Assembly (NCBI RefSeq): GCF_001905005.1
Contig: NZ_LWKZ01000004.1
Location: 70,094-134,093, forward strand
Direction: 5' to 3'
DNA length: 64,000 nucleotides
From: Streptomyces sp. CB02923
Lineage (GTDB): Bacteria; Actinomycetota; Actinomycetes; Streptomycetales; Streptomycetaceae
In this document: piece by piece, positions 20,569-29,209 of the stretch
Layout of the letters: every line of letters starts with the position of its first letter
Position numbering within the stretch: position 1 is the first letter of the stretch
Made by a program: the position numbers and the translations under genes
Notes under the pieces: model-generated
The model's input: only the letters and a program-made list of their open reading frames with translations
Databases searched by the model: none
What the model was told of the DNA's origin: nothing

Positions 20569-21045
20569 CTAATCCCGCACCGCCCCGTCCGGCCAAATAA
20601 TGTCGACCGGTACACCCACGCGCCGGGCGTACGCGACCACGTCGGCCGTCCCGCCGAATCCCCTGGCCGGTTTTCCGTCCCATACGGCGATCACCCGATC
20701 GACCAGACCCACCAGCATCTCGCTCCCCGCCATATGGGCTTCTGACGAGGAATCCCGCAGCTGGGTTTCGTGTACATCAGCCGCGCGTCCGAGCAGCGTG
20801 TCGTAGACGGCGTGGTGCCCCTCGGGAAGTCCGTCGCGGTACCGTTCAGCAGGCACCACCACCTCGATACGCCCTCCCAGCGCGAGGACGATTTCGGCGA
20901 ACCACGCATCGGGTCCGTCGGCGAGGCAGGAAACGCCACACAACTCCTCGGGTTCGTGACGACGCAGCCGTTCCGACAATTCAGTCCGCACGCATTGCTC
21001 GACAGAAGCCGACAATCCCCTGTGCCCCGTGATTCCCAGCCGCAC
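20569..21045 (-). CDS. SLOG-like Rossmannoid hypothetical protein
   Basis: 158 residues, not assigned to a named enzyme. The start MRLGITGHRGLS, the central ADGPDAWFAEIVLALGGRIEVVVPAERY, MAGSEMLVGLVDRVIAVWDGKPARGFGGTADVVAYAR and the final VPVDIIWPDG form the pattern of the SLOG (DprA/LOG-like) superfamily, which binds nucleotides or their derivatives. No catalytic Arg/Glu pair of LOG cytokinin enzymes (PGGxGTxxE) is present. The flanking DNA is slightly lower in GC. It stands alone between the LysE gene and the methyltransferase. Confidence 0.75.
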   Translation of the reverse strand: MRLGITGHRGLSASVEQCVRTELSERLRRHEPEELCGVSCLADGPDAWFAEIVLALGGRIEVVVPAERYRDGLPEGHHAVYDTLLGRAADVHETQLRDSSSEAHMAGSEMLVGLVDRVIAVWDGKPARGFGGTADVVAYARRVGVPVDIIWPDGAVRD

Positions 21046-21230
21046 AGCATGCCCCCTTTCGCACCTAGAGAAACACCTCGTGCATGCGATCGTCGAAATC
21101 CCTCACCACTTTCGGCGGCACGACAGGCGCATACGCACGGCGGACTGAACGCGCCCGGTCCCGGGGCCGGGCTTCGTCGCCGGGCGACGTCGCGTGGACC
21201 GGGCGGCACAGCCAGGCGGTCCGTGTCGCC

Positions 21231-22280
21231 TCAGACCGCTGCCGCCTCGATCAGGACGAAGGGGTCCGGGGACGGTAGCGGGGTGAGGCCCGTGATTTTG
21301 AAGGCGGCCTTGGTGCACAGGTCTTCGAAGTCGGCGCGGGTGCGTTCCCGGCCGCCGACGTTGACCATCATGTTGAGGTCGCTCATGTAGGGCAGGGCCG
21401 TCGCGCCGGGCTGCACCGTGTCGGTGAGGACCGGCTCGATGATCAGGAGCCGGCCGTCCGCGGGCAGCACCTGCCGGATGTGGCCCAGGATGTCCGCGCA
21501 CTGGTCGTCGTTCCAGTCGTGGATGACGCTTTTGAGCAGGTAGAGGTCGCCGCCGGGCGGCGCGGCGGCGAAGAAGTCGCCGGTCGTCAGCGTGACGCGG
21601 TCGGCGACCCCCGCGGCGGCCAGCCGCGCGGGCGCCTGGGCGTGGCCCTCGGCGCTGTCGTAGATCATGCCGCGCGGCGCGGGGTGGGCCCGCAGGATGG
21701 CGGCGAGGAGGGTGCCGTCGCCGCCGCCCACGTCGACGATGGTGGCGAAGCGGCCGAAGTCGTAGTGGTGCGGCACGTCCTGGGCGGCGATGCCGCTGCT
21801 CTGGCCCATGGCGGTGTTGAAGACTTCCGAGAGTTCCAGTTCGCCCTTGAGGTGGCTGAAGAAGTCCGTACCGAAGATGGAGTCGAAGGCGGGTGCGCCG
21901 CTGCGGACGCTGTCCTCCAGGCGTTCCCGGGCGCGGGTCATGACCGGCTCGCTGAAGATCCGGGCCAGCGCGGCCATGGAGTCCGGGGCGTCGCTGCGCA
22001 GGAGCGCCCCGGCGGCGGTGGCCTCGAAGGTGCCCGGCTCGTGTTCGGTGAGCAGGTCCATGGCGGCCAGCGCGCGCAGCAGGCGCAGCGTGGCCTGCGG
22101 GTGGGTGCCGCACGCGGCCGCCACGTCGGCCGCCGTACGGGTGCCGTCGCCGATGCGGTCCAGCACGCCGGTCCGGACGGCGGCGCCCACGGCGTACGTG
22201 GCCAGCTGTCCGAACAGCAGCCGGGAGACGGTGACGCGGGCCTGGCGTGCCGGTGTCGCCCGTTCCTCGTTCGCTTCCAC
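21231..22280 (-). CDS. SAM-dependent O-methyltransferase (COMT / polyketide OMT type)
   Basis: 349 residues. The N-terminal winged-helix dimerisation domain (LLFGQLATYAVGAAVRTGVLDRIG; CGTHPQATLRLLRALAAMDLL) is followed by the SAM domain with motif I IVDVGGGDGTLL at about residue 190 and the post-motif SVIHDWNDDQC, whose His-Asp corresponds to the catalytic base region of plant-type and polyketide O-methyltransferases. The ending ADFEDLCTKAAFKITG is typical. Such enzymes methylate hydroxyls on small aromatic metabolites. An iron-box-like sequence lies 108 bp upstream of the start. There is no visible biosynthetic cluster beside it. Confidence 0.92.
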   Translation of the reverse strand: MEANEERATPARQARVTVSRLLFGQLATYAVGAAVRTGVLDRIGDGTRTAADVAAACGTHPQATLRLLRALAAMDLLTEHEPGTFEATAAGALLRSDAPDSMAALARIFSEPVMTRARERLEDSVRSGAPAFDSIFGTDFFSHLKGELELSEVFNTAMGQSSGIAAQDVPHHYDFGRFATIVDVGGGDGTLLAAILRAHPAPRGMIYDSAEGHAQAPARLAAAGVADRVTLTTGDFFAAAPPGGDLYLLKSVIHDWNDDQCADILGHIRQVLPADGRLLIIEPVLTDTVQPGATALPYMSDLNMMVNVGGRERTRADFEDLCTKAAFKITGLTPLPSPDPFVLIEAAAV

Positions 22281-22387
22281 GTCCGCTCCTTCGGGTCGCC
22301 TCGGACGCCGTTCCCGTACCGGGCAGGCCGCCCGGGTGACGGCACGGCGGGTCCGGCGGATCCGTTCCCCCGTCCCCGCGTAATGAG

Positions 22388-22406
22388 TTAGGCAAGGCTA
22401 AGTTCC
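22388..22406 (-). promoter_or_regulatory. Candidate iron box (DmdR/IdeR-type)
   Basis: The sequence TTAGGCAAGGCTAAGTTCC matches 13 of 19 positions of the actinobacterial iron-repressor consensus, including the TTAGG and AGGCTAA blocks. It sits in an A/T-richer patch 108-126 bp upstream of the methyltransferase start. The direction of action is inferred. Confidence 0.5.
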
Positions 22407-22611
22407 TGTACGGGCCGGCGCAATACTCGCGCAATGCCCATACGGCATACGGTTGTTGACGCTTCACCTATTGCGCGTCACGGTGGAGGGGTGCGTACGC
22501 CGCTCCCGGCGCGCCCGTACGGCGGGATGCGGCGGGATGTGAAAACCTGCGGCCACATGCGCGCTAAATGCCCCTTATGCCCATATCGTCGCCTCCGTAG
22601 GAGGTATCACC

Positions 22612-23244
22612 ATGCCCCAGCCCAGCGACTGGACCGTCCGCCTCGCCGTCGTCTACTACTCCTCGACCGGCACGGTCACCGGACTGGCCAAGGCCATCGC
22701 GGACGCCGCCGAGAAGGCCGGCGCCGAAGTGCGGCTGCGCAAGGCCGCCGAACTCGCGCCGCAGGCCGCCATCGAGTCGAATCCCGCCTGGGCCGAGAAC
22801 GTCCGCGCGACCGCGGACGTCGCCGAGGCCTCCCCCGACGACATGATCTGGGCGGACGCCGTGATCTTCGGCTCTCCCACCCGGTACGGCAACATCGCCT
22901 CGCAGCTCAAGCAGTTCATCGACACGCTCGGCGGCCTCTGGCAGCAGGGCAAGCTGGCCGACAAGGTCTACAGCGGCTTCACCGCCTCGGCGACCAAGCA
23001 CGGCGGCCAGGAATCCACCCTGCTCGCGCTCTACAACACGATCCACCACTTCGGCGGCATCCTCGTCGCCCCCGGATACACCGACCCCGCCAAGTTCTCC
23101 GACGGCAACCCGTACGGCACCTCGCACGTCGGCGGCCCCGAAACCCCCCTCGACGACGACGCCCGCACCGCCGCCGGCATCCAGGCGCGGCGTGTCGTGA
23201 AGTTCACCCGCGCCTTGAAGGCGGGGCTTTCCGTGGACGGCTGA
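22612..23244 (+). CDS. NAD(P)H:quinone oxidoreductase, WrbA/flavodoxin type
   Basis: 210 residues, flavodoxin-like fold using FMN for two-electron quinone reduction. The phosphate loop VVYYSSTGTVTGLAKA is at residues 13-28, the FMN-contacting GSPTRYGNIASQLKQFID near 86-103, and the GFTASATKHGGQESTLL segment is as in WrbA. GGAGG lies upstream of the ATG. It is followed after 16 bp by glutamate decarboxylase on the same strand, so the pair may be one transcript. Cytosolic; likely oxidative-stress defence. Confidence 0.93.
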   Translation: MPQPSDWTVRLAVVYYSSTGTVTGLAKAIADAAEKAGAEVRLRKAAELAPQAAIESNPAWAENVRATADVAEASPDDMIWADAVIFGSPTRYGNIASQLKQFIDTLGGLWQQGKLADKVYSGFTASATKHGGQESTLLALYNTIHHFGGILVAPGYTDPAKFSDGNPYGTSHVGGPETPLDDDARTAAGIQARRVVKFTRALKAGLSVDG

Positions 23245-23260
23245 GGGGTACGCGGCCACC

Positions 23261-24673
23261 ATGGCACTCCATGAGGGCACACACGCCGGGGACGACAAGC
23301 GGGGCCTGTCGGTCAACCCCTTCTACGGCGAGGCCGACCCGGTCACGGGAATGACCACGGCCCCGCCCCGGCACGCCCTGCCGGACGGTCCCACCGCCCC
23401 GCACGCGGCCTACCAGCTCGTCCGCGACGAACTGATGCTGGACGGCAACTCCCGGCTGAACCTGGCGACCTTCGTCACCACGTGGATGGAGCCGCAGGCC
23501 GATGTGCTGATGGCGGAGTGCCGCGACAAGAACATGATCGACAAGGACGAGTACCCGCGCACCGCCGAACTGGAGCAGCGGTGCGTGGCCATGCTCGCCG
23601 ACCTGTGGCACGCCCCCGACCCGACCGCCGCCGTCGGCTGCTCGACGACCGGTTCCAGCGAGGCGTGCATGCTCGCCGGGCTGGCCCTCAAACGCCGCTG
23701 GTCCCGGGCGAACGCCGACCGCTACCCGGCGTCCGCCCGGCCCAACCTGGTCATGGGCGCGAACGTGCAGGTCTGCTGGGAGAAGTTCTGCGCGTTCTGG
23801 GAGGTCGAGGCGCGGCAGGTGCCCATGCGGGGCGACCGCTTCCACCTGGACGGGGAGTCCGCCGCCGCGCTGTGCGACGAGAACACCATCGGCGTCGTGG
23901 CCGTCCTCGGCTCGACCTTCGACGGTTCGTACGAGCCGGTGGCGGAGATCTGCGCCGCCCTGGACGATCTCCAGGAACGCACCGGCCTGGACATCCCCGT
24001 CCACGTGGACGGGGCGTCCGGCGCCATGATCGCGCCATTCCTCGACCGCGACCTGGTGTGGGACTTCCGGCTGCCGCGCGTGGCCTCCGTCAACACCTCG
24101 GGCCACAAGTACGGGCTCGTCTACCCCGGCGTGGGCTGGGCCCTGTGGCGCGACAAGCAGGCGCTGCCGGAGGAACTGGTCTTCCACGTCGACTACCTGG
24201 GCGGCGACATGCCGACCTTCGCCCTCAACTTCTCGCGGCCCGGCGCCCAGGTCGCCGCGCAGTACTACACGTTCCTCCGGCTGGGCCGCGAGGGCTACCG
24301 CGCCGTACAGCAGACCACCCGCGACGTGGCCCGGTCCCTCGCCGACCGCATCGGCGCGCTGGGCGACTTCCGCCTGCTGACCTACGGCGACGAGCTGCCC
24401 GTCTTCGCCTTCACCACAGCCGACGGCGTGACGGACTTCGACGTCTTCGACGTCTCCCGCCGGATGCGGGAACGGGGCTGGCTCCTCCCTGCGTACACCT
24501 TCCCGCCCGACCGCGACGACCTCTCCGTCCTGCGCATCGTCTGCCGAAACGGTTTCTCGCACGATCTGAGCGATCTGTTCATGGGCGATCTGGAGCGCCT
24601 GCTGCCGGAACTCCGGGCACAGGGCGGGCCTTTGGGGAGCCGGGCGGGGGAGGATACGTCGTTCCATCACTGA
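23261..24673 (+). CDS. gadB: Glutamate decarboxylase
   Basis: PLP-dependent enzyme converting L-glutamate to GABA and CO2 with proton consumption. 470 residues. The PLP lysine is Lys283 in NTSGHKYGLVYPGVGW; upstream are VGCSTTGSSEACMLAGLA (phosphate and substrate contacts) and the PLP-Asp in IPVHVDGASGAMIAPF. The N-terminal NPFYGEADPVTGMTTAPP and the C-terminal lid with RIVCRNGFSHDL are typical. Following wrbA by 16 bp suggests a short operon. No glutamate/GABA antiporter is adjacent, so an acid-resistance role is not shown. Confidence 0.95.
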   Translation: MALHEGTHAGDDKRGLSVNPFYGEADPVTGMTTAPPRHALPDGPTAPHAAYQLVRDELMLDGNSRLNLATFVTTWMEPQADVLMAECRDKNMIDKDEYPRTAELEQRCVAMLADLWHAPDPTAAVGCSTTGSSEACMLAGLALKRRWSRANADRYPASARPNLVMGANVQVCWEKFCAFWEVEARQVPMRGDRFHLDGESAAALCDENTIGVVAVLGSTFDGSYEPVAEICAALDDLQERTGLDIPVHVDGASGAMIAPFLDRDLVWDFRLPRVASVNTSGHKYGLVYPGVGWALWRDKQALPEELVFHVDYLGGDMPTFALNFSRPGAQVAAQYYTFLRLGREGYRAVQQTTRDVARSLADRIGALGDFRLLTYGDELPVFAFTTADGVTDFDVFDVSRRMRERGWLLPAYTFPPDRDDLSVLRIVCRNGFSHDLSDLFMGDLERLLPELRAQGGPLGSRAGEDTSFHH

Positions 24674-24766
24674 GGGCGGCGGGGTGCGCGCCCGGCCCGT
24701 CACTCGGGCGGGTGACGCATGGCCGTCTGCGGGACGGACGGCCACCAGCACGTACACGATCCGATC

Positions 24767-25405
24767 ATGGGAAAGACACCGGCCGCCGAAGACGCGAACG
24801 AGCTGGACAAGCCGGGTGCGCGACCCGTCACTCCGGAGAACTGGATGCACCCGCCTGCGGACGGCTGGACCTTCGACCAGGTGAAGGAGTCGGTCCTGCC
24901 GTTCGCCTGGGAATTCCTGGACGGGAAGATCAGGGTGCGCGAAGTCACCAGTTGGTGGCACGACCAGGTCCGGGACGAGCTGGCCTTCCGGCTCCGGCGC
25001 GCCCGGCCCGATCACTTCAACGTCAACATCGAGCGGTGCACCCTGCTCGACGAACGCAATGTCCCCAAGCCCGATGTCGTCGTCTTCGACAAGCGCGGCC
25101 TCGACCTCCGCGCCCTCGGCTGCACCCCCGCCGAGAACACCGTGCTGGCCTTCGAGGTCGTCTCTCCTCTCTCACGGTCCGAGGACCGCCACGCCAAGCA
25201 CGGGCTGTACGCCGCAGCCGGCATTCCCTCCTACTGGCGCGTCGAACGCGGCGAGGACGACCTGCCGGTGGTGCACGAGTTCTGGCTGCACCACGAGACG
25301 GGTGTCTACGCCCTGAGCCCCGAGCGTGCCACGCATGTCGGCAAGCTGGTGACGAGCGTCCCGTTCCCCGTCTCCGTCGACCTGCGGTCCCTCATCGACG
25401 GGTAG
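24767..25405 (+). CDS. Uma2-family (PD-(D/E)XK fold) protein
   Basis: 212 residues from ATG 24767; an in-frame ATG at 24719 with a GGGCGGG upstream is an alternative. The Uma2 pattern is clear: GWTFDQVKESVLPFAWEFLDGKI, then KPDVVVFD (Asp), AFEVVSPLSRSEDR (Glu) and KHGLYAAAGIPSYWRVE (Lys), the residues of the PD-(D/E)XK nuclease core. These proteins are highly multiplied in Streptomyces and mostly uncharacterised. A second copy occurs at 34319-34915. Convergent with the PadR gene, 14 bp apart. Confidence 0.85.
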   Translation: MGKTPAAEDANELDKPGARPVTPENWMHPPADGWTFDQVKESVLPFAWEFLDGKIRVREVTSWWHDQVRDELAFRLRRARPDHFNVNIERCTLLDERNVPKPDVVVFDKRGLDLRALGCTPAENTVLAFEVVSPLSRSEDRHAKHGLYAAAGIPSYWRVERGEDDLPVVHEFWLHHETGVYALSPERATHVGKLVTSVPFPVSVDLRSLIDG

Positions 25406-25419
25406 CCGTCAGCCGTCAG

Positions 25420-26079
25420 CTACTCCGGAGACCGGCTCCCGGAGCCGTACTCCGGGTCAGGCTCCCCCGTCGCGTACGGATTCTCCTGACCCTCCGCGAG
25501 GACGCCCACGAACGGCTCGCCCTCGCCCGCGAAGACGTACGCCCCGCCCTCGATCCGCTCGATCAGGCCCCGCGTCCACTCGGCGCCGCTGTCCGCCGAG
25601 TTCACCCACATGTTCATGATCTCGCCGATGTGGCCGAGCTGCTCCGGGCCGTCCGCCGGTGTGTAGTACTCGGTGACCGACAGCCGCCACTCCTCCAGGC
25701 CCCGCACCCGCTCCTTCAGCAGTGCCACGGCCTCCTCGCGGGGCAGGTCGACGATGAAGCCGATCGCCGCGCTCAGCTCGTCGACCTTGCGGTCGTACTG
25801 CGACAGGGACCCGCGCAGCAGCTTGAAGAACTCCTCCGCGCCCGCCTCGGTCAGCTCGTACTCCGTACGCGGCGGGCCCCCGGCCGTGCTGGGTGCGATG
25901 TCGTGCGCGAGCATCAGCCCCTGCTTCGCCATCTGCTTGAGGGCGTGGTAGATCGACCCCGGTTTGGCGTTGGACCACTCGTGGGCGCCCCAGTATTCAA
26001 GGTCGTTGCGCACCTGGTAACCGTGCGCCCGCCCGTGCTGGCGCACGGCCCCCAGAACCAACAGCCGGATCGCCGACAT
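25420..26079 (-). CDS. PadR-family transcriptional regulator
   Basis: 219 residues. The PadR winged helix occupies 1-95: LLVLGAVRQHGRAHGYQVRNDL, KPGSIYHALKQMAKQGLM, then PPRTEYELTEAGAEEFFKLL. The C-terminal half (residues 100-185) is a helical dimerisation domain as in Vir-type PadR proteins. The last 30 residues are Gly/Pro/Glu-rich. It is divergent from the VOC protein gene with a 16-bp palindrome in the 97-bp gap, so it likely represses itself and that gene. Confidence 0.92.
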   Translation of the reverse strand: MSAIRLLVLGAVRQHGRAHGYQVRNDLEYWGAHEWSNAKPGSIYHALKQMAKQGLMLAHDIAPSTAGGPPRTEYELTEAGAEEFFKLLRGSLSQYDRKVDELSAAIGFIVDLPREEAVALLKERVRGLEEWRLSVTEYYTPADGPEQLGHIGEIMNMWVNSADSGAEWTRGLIERIEGGAYVFAGEGEPFVGVLAEGQENPYATGEPDPEYGSGSRSPE

Positions 26080-26131
26080 CGTCTCCTCGCATCCTTCGCG
26101 CTCGCGCTGCGGCCAGCCTAGACGGCCTCTC

Positions 26132-26147
26132 TAATCAAGTTTGATTA
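26132..26147. promoter_or_regulatory. Palindromic operator between PadR and VOC genes
   Basis: Perfect inverted repeat TAATCAA-GT-TTGATTA in an A/T-rich island, centred 60 bp from the PadR start and 37 bp from the VOC gene start. Its position suits repression of both divergent promoters. Confidence 0.7.
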
Positions 26148-26176
26148 CCCACTCCGCACACCCTACTCTCGCGGGC

Positions 26177-26929
26177 ATGGCCGAGACCGTGATTCCGATC
26201 CTCCCGTGCCCCTCCATCGACGAGATCCTCGACTTCTACCGGGCCCTCGGGTTCGAGGTGACCTCGCACCAGAAGAACCCCAACCCGTACTGCGGCGTCC
26301 GCCTGCGCGGCATCGAGCTGCAGTTCTTCGGGATGAAGTCGTACGACCCGTCCTCCTCGTACAGCACCTGCTACGTCCTGACCGACGACGTGGACGAACT
26401 CCACGCGTCCTTCCGCGCAGGCCTTAAAGCCGCGCTCGGCAAGGTACCGACCCGCGGGCTGCCGCGGATCGGAGCGCTGAAGGACATGTCGTACGGCGTG
26501 CGGCAGTTCCTGATGACCGACCCCGGCGGAAACTGCATACGGATCGGCCGGCCCATCGCGGACAGCTTCGAGTACACGGCCGTCCCCAAGGAGCGCTACG
26601 CGCGCGCCCTGCACCAGGCGACGCTGATCGGGGAGTCCAAGGGCGACCACGCCGTGGCAGCCCGCATCATCGACCGGGCCCTGGACGGCGGTACGGCCGG
26701 TACGGGGGACGGCGGTACGGCCGGTACGGGAGCCGACGCCGGGCCGTCCCCGCTCCAGCTCGTACTGCTCCTCGTGCTGCGCGCCGACATGGCTGCGCAG
26801 TTGGACGGCTTGCGTGCAGCCGCACCCTGGCTCGACCGCGCGGACGCGGTCGAACTCGGCGACGCGGACCGGCAGGCGGCGCGCGACGCGCTGCGCCGGG
26901 CGGCGGACCTGCGCGCAGGCGAGGACTGA
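26177..26929 (+). CDS. VOC (glyoxalase/bleomycin-resistance) family protein with extra C-terminal domain
   Basis: 250 residues from ATG 26177. Residues 1-125 form the VOC fold: ILPCPSIDEILDFYRALGFEV, GVRLRGIELQFFGM, and YGVRQFLMTDPGGNCIRIGRP, as in bleomycin-resistance-like proteins. The rest is a helical region of unknown role, joined by a linker with the direct repeat GGTAGTGDGGTAGTG. Regulation by the divergent PadR is likely from the shared palindrome. The ligand is unknown; sequestering a drug or modifying a small molecule would fit the family. Confidence 0.85.
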   Translation: MAETVIPILPCPSIDEILDFYRALGFEVTSHQKNPNPYCGVRLRGIELQFFGMKSYDPSSSYSTCYVLTDDVDELHASFRAGLKAALGKVPTRGLPRIGALKDMSYGVRQFLMTDPGGNCIRIGRPIADSFEYTAVPKERYARALHQATLIGESKGDHAVAARIIDRALDGGTAGTGDGGTAGTGADAGPSPLQLVLLLVLRADMAAQLDGLRAAAPWLDRADAVELGDADRQAARDALRRAADLRAGED

Positions 26930-26946
26930 ACGGGCCGCGGCCCGCC

Positions 26947-27492
26947 TCAGCCCTGCGCCGCCTGCTCCTCGTCGACCAGGGTGAAGGCGGTCTTGCCGTC
27001 CAGGGACTCACGGATGACGTCCGCGTGCCCGGCGTGCCGGGCGACCTCCTCGATCAGGTGCAGCACGAGCCAGCGCATCGACTGCTCCGCCTTCGGCGGG
27101 AACCAGGGCGCCTCGGGCAGCGGGAAGGTCGCGTTCAGGTCCGGCAGCGACCGGATGAACTCCTCGGTCCTGCGGGCCACCTCGTCCCAGAAGGCGAGGA
27201 TTGACGCGACGGTCTCCGCGCCCTCCAGCTGGAAACCCAGGTGCCAGTTGTCCATGCCGCGTTCGATGGAGTGCGGCTTCTGCTGGGCGGTCTCCACCCA
27301 GCCCTGCTCGACCTCCGCGACGTGCTTGATCAGGCCGGACAGGGACAGCTCGCTGGCGGACGGCTTCTGCGCGGCCTGTTCGTCGGTGAGACCGAGGACG
27401 GACCGGCGCAGGCCGCCGCGCTGCGCCTCCAGGAAGGCCAGGAGGGCGCCGCGCTCGTCACCGTGGGCTTCGGCCGGAACGTGAGTGGGCAT
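26947..27492 (-). CDS. DinB-family (DUF664) putative metal-dependent protein
   Basis: 181 residues of the DinB/DUF664 four-helix bundle. Metal-ligand histidines are expected at LSGLIKHVAEVEQGW (about residue 57), and in the C-terminal RWLVLHLIEEVARHAGHADVIRE, which matches the family HLxxxxxxHxGHxD signature. Members include mycothiol-dependent transferases in actinobacteria. Upstream lie a 10-bp hairpin and a 21-bp palindrome that probably control it. Confidence 0.9.
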   Translation of the reverse strand: MPTHVPAEAHGDERGALLAFLEAQRGGLRRSVLGLTDEQAAQKPSASELSLSGLIKHVAEVEQGWVETAQQKPHSIERGMDNWHLGFQLEGAETVASILAFWDEVARRTEEFIRSLPDLNATFPLPEAPWFPPKAEQSMRWLVLHLIEEVARHAGHADVIRESLDGKTAFTLVDEEQAAQG

Positions 27493-27510
27493 GAGGTCCG
27501 CCTTTCGCGA

Positions 27511-27536
27511 GGGCCGCGGCGCTGCTGCCGCGGCCC
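27511..27536 (-). other. Hairpin in the leader of the DinB gene
   Basis: Perfect 10-bp arms GGGCCGCGGC (27511-27520) and GCCGCGGCCC (27527-27536), loop GCTGCT, ending 18 bp before the DinB start. It could end transcription from the aldehyde dehydrogenase gene or be a structured 5' leader. Confidence 0.6.
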
Positions 27537-27560
27537 GACAAGAAGAACACTACGAACCCT

Positions 27561-27581
27561 TGAGGACAGGTACTGTCCTCA
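27561..27581 (-). promoter_or_regulatory. 21-bp palindrome upstream of the DinB gene
   Basis: Arms TGAGGACAG (27561-27569) and CTGTCCTCA (27573-27581) around GTA, a perfect interrupted palindrome. On the minus strand a possible -10 TAGTGT lies at 27552-27547, so the palindrome would overlap the -35 region. No regulator gene is adjacent. Confidence 0.65.
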
Positions 27582-27661
27582 TCCGTCCTCGACTCCGACA
27601 CCGTCCTCGACTCCGAAGTCACCGTCCGGGACTCCGAAACTGCCGTCCGCGGTCCGGAGGT

Positions 27662-29119
27662 TCAGAACGGGAACCGCGACCGGCCGTGCTGAATGGAGAT
27701 CCACTTGGTGGTGGTGAAGGACTCCACCATCGCGTCGCCGTTCAACCGCCCCAGCCCGGACGCCTTCTCCCCGCCGAAGGGCACGATCGGCTCGTCGTGC
27801 ACCGTGCCGTCATTGATGTGGATCATGCCGGTCTCGACCTGCTTGGCGAAGCGCACGCCCCGCTCGATGTCGGCGGTGTGCACCGCGCCGCTGAGCCCGT
27901 ACGGCGAGGCGTTGGTGATCCGTACGGCCTCCTCGTCACCGTCGAACGGGACCAGCGACACGACCGGCCCGAAGATCTCCTGCTGGAGGGCGACGGAGCC
28001 CTCCGGCAGCCCGGCCAGGACGGTCGGTTCGACCAGGGTGCCCCGCGCCGTGCCGTGCACGAGCGCGGTGCCGCCCTCGGCGACGGCCCGGTCCACCACC
28101 GCGGCGACGGCTTCCGCCTGCCCCTCGTTGATCAGCGGGCCGATGTGGGTGGCCGGGTCGCTCGGGTCGCCGACCTTCAGGCTCTTGACCTTGGCGACGA
28201 ACTTCTCGGTGAACGCCTGCTCCACCGACCGGTCGACCAGCACCCGGTTGGCCGCCATGCAGACCTGCCCCTGGTGCACGAAGCGGCTGAAGACGGCGGC
28301 GTCCACCGCGTAGTCGATGTCGGCGTCGTCCAGGACGACCAGCGCGCTGTTGCCGCCCAGTTCCAGGATCGTGCGCTTGAAGTGGGAGGCGGCGACGGTC
28401 GCGACGTGCCGGCCGACCTTCTCCGAGCCGGTGAAGGAGATGACCTTCGGCACCGGGTGTTCGATGAGCGCGTCACCGATTTCCGCGATGTCGGTCACCA
28501 CCACGTTCAGCAGGCCCGCCGGCAGCCCGGCCTCCTCGAAGACCTTCGCGACCAGGCCGCCGCCGCAGACCGGAGTGTTCTGGTGGGGCTTGAGCACCAC
28601 GGCGTTGCCGAGTGCGAGCGCGGGCGCGACCGACTTGACCGACAGCAGGAAAGGGAAATTGAAAGGGCTGATGACGCCCACGACACCGACCGGGAGCCGG
28701 TAGAGCCGGTTCTCCTTGCCGTCCACCGGGGACGGCAGGATGCGGCCCTCGGCCCGCAGCGCCAACTGGAGCGCCTCACGCAGGAATTCCCGTACGAGGT
28801 GGAGTTCGAAGGCCACCTTGGCGTGGGTGCCGCCGACCTCCGCGGTGATCGCGGCGCCGAGCTCCTGCTCACGGTCGTCGATGATCCGCAGCGCGCGCTC
28901 GAAGACCAGCCGGCGGGTGTACGGGTTGGTGGCCCCCCACTCCCCCTGTGCACGTTCGGCGGCACGGTAGGCCTGGTCGATCTCGTCGACCGTGGCCACA
29001 GTTATGGACGCCAGCTTCTCCCCGTCGTAGGGATTGAAATCGACGATGTCCCACGAGCCGCTTCCGGCCCGCCATTCGCCGTCGATGTACTGGTACGCCA
29101 ACTCGTCGAAGAAGGACAT
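27662..29119 (-). CDS. Aldehyde dehydrogenase (benzaldehyde/vanillin dehydrogenase-like)
   Basis: 485 residues, NAD(P)-dependent oxidation of aldehydes to acids. Catalytic residues are visible: Asn154 in SPFNFPF, Lys177 in VVLKPHQNTPV, Glu253 in LELGGNSALVV and Cys287 in HQGQVCMAANR. The VCMAANR (not CTAxxR) context and PHQNTP motif resemble aromatic aldehyde dehydrogenases. ATG 29119 is used; a TTG four codons upstream is possible. It is preceded by the XRE gene on the same strand, with a 90-bp gap. Confidence 0.93.
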   Translation of the reverse strand: MSFFDELAYQYIDGEWRAGSGSWDIVDFNPYDGEKLASITVATVDEIDQAYRAAERAQGEWGATNPYTRRLVFERALRIIDDREQELGAAITAEVGGTHAKVAFELHLVREFLREALQLALRAEGRILPSPVDGKENRLYRLPVGVVGVISPFNFPFLLSVKSVAPALALGNAVVLKPHQNTPVCGGGLVAKVFEEAGLPAGLLNVVVTDIAEIGDALIEHPVPKVISFTGSEKVGRHVATVAASHFKRTILELGGNSALVVLDDADIDYAVDAAVFSRFVHQGQVCMAANRVLVDRSVEQAFTEKFVAKVKSLKVGDPSDPATHIGPLINEGQAEAVAAVVDRAVAEGGTALVHGTARGTLVEPTVLAGLPEGSVALQQEIFGPVVSLVPFDGDEEAVRITNASPYGLSGAVHTADIERGVRFAKQVETGMIHINDGTVHDEPIVPFGGEKASGLGRLNGDAMVESFTTTKWISIQHGRSRFPF

Positions 29120-29209
29120 GCGAAATCCCAATCTGGAGGACAGGGCGCCGGTCGGAGCGCCCTAGCCGGGGGGTGCTGACTCCTGATTGGAACTCATGCT
29201 ACCTACGGG

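Noticed and set aside
23482..26121. An 879-codon plus-strand open frame across gadB and the Uma2 gene
   Set aside because: It is another frame of well-supported genes (gadB, Uma2) and runs antisense to PadR; composition is Arg/Pro-rich.
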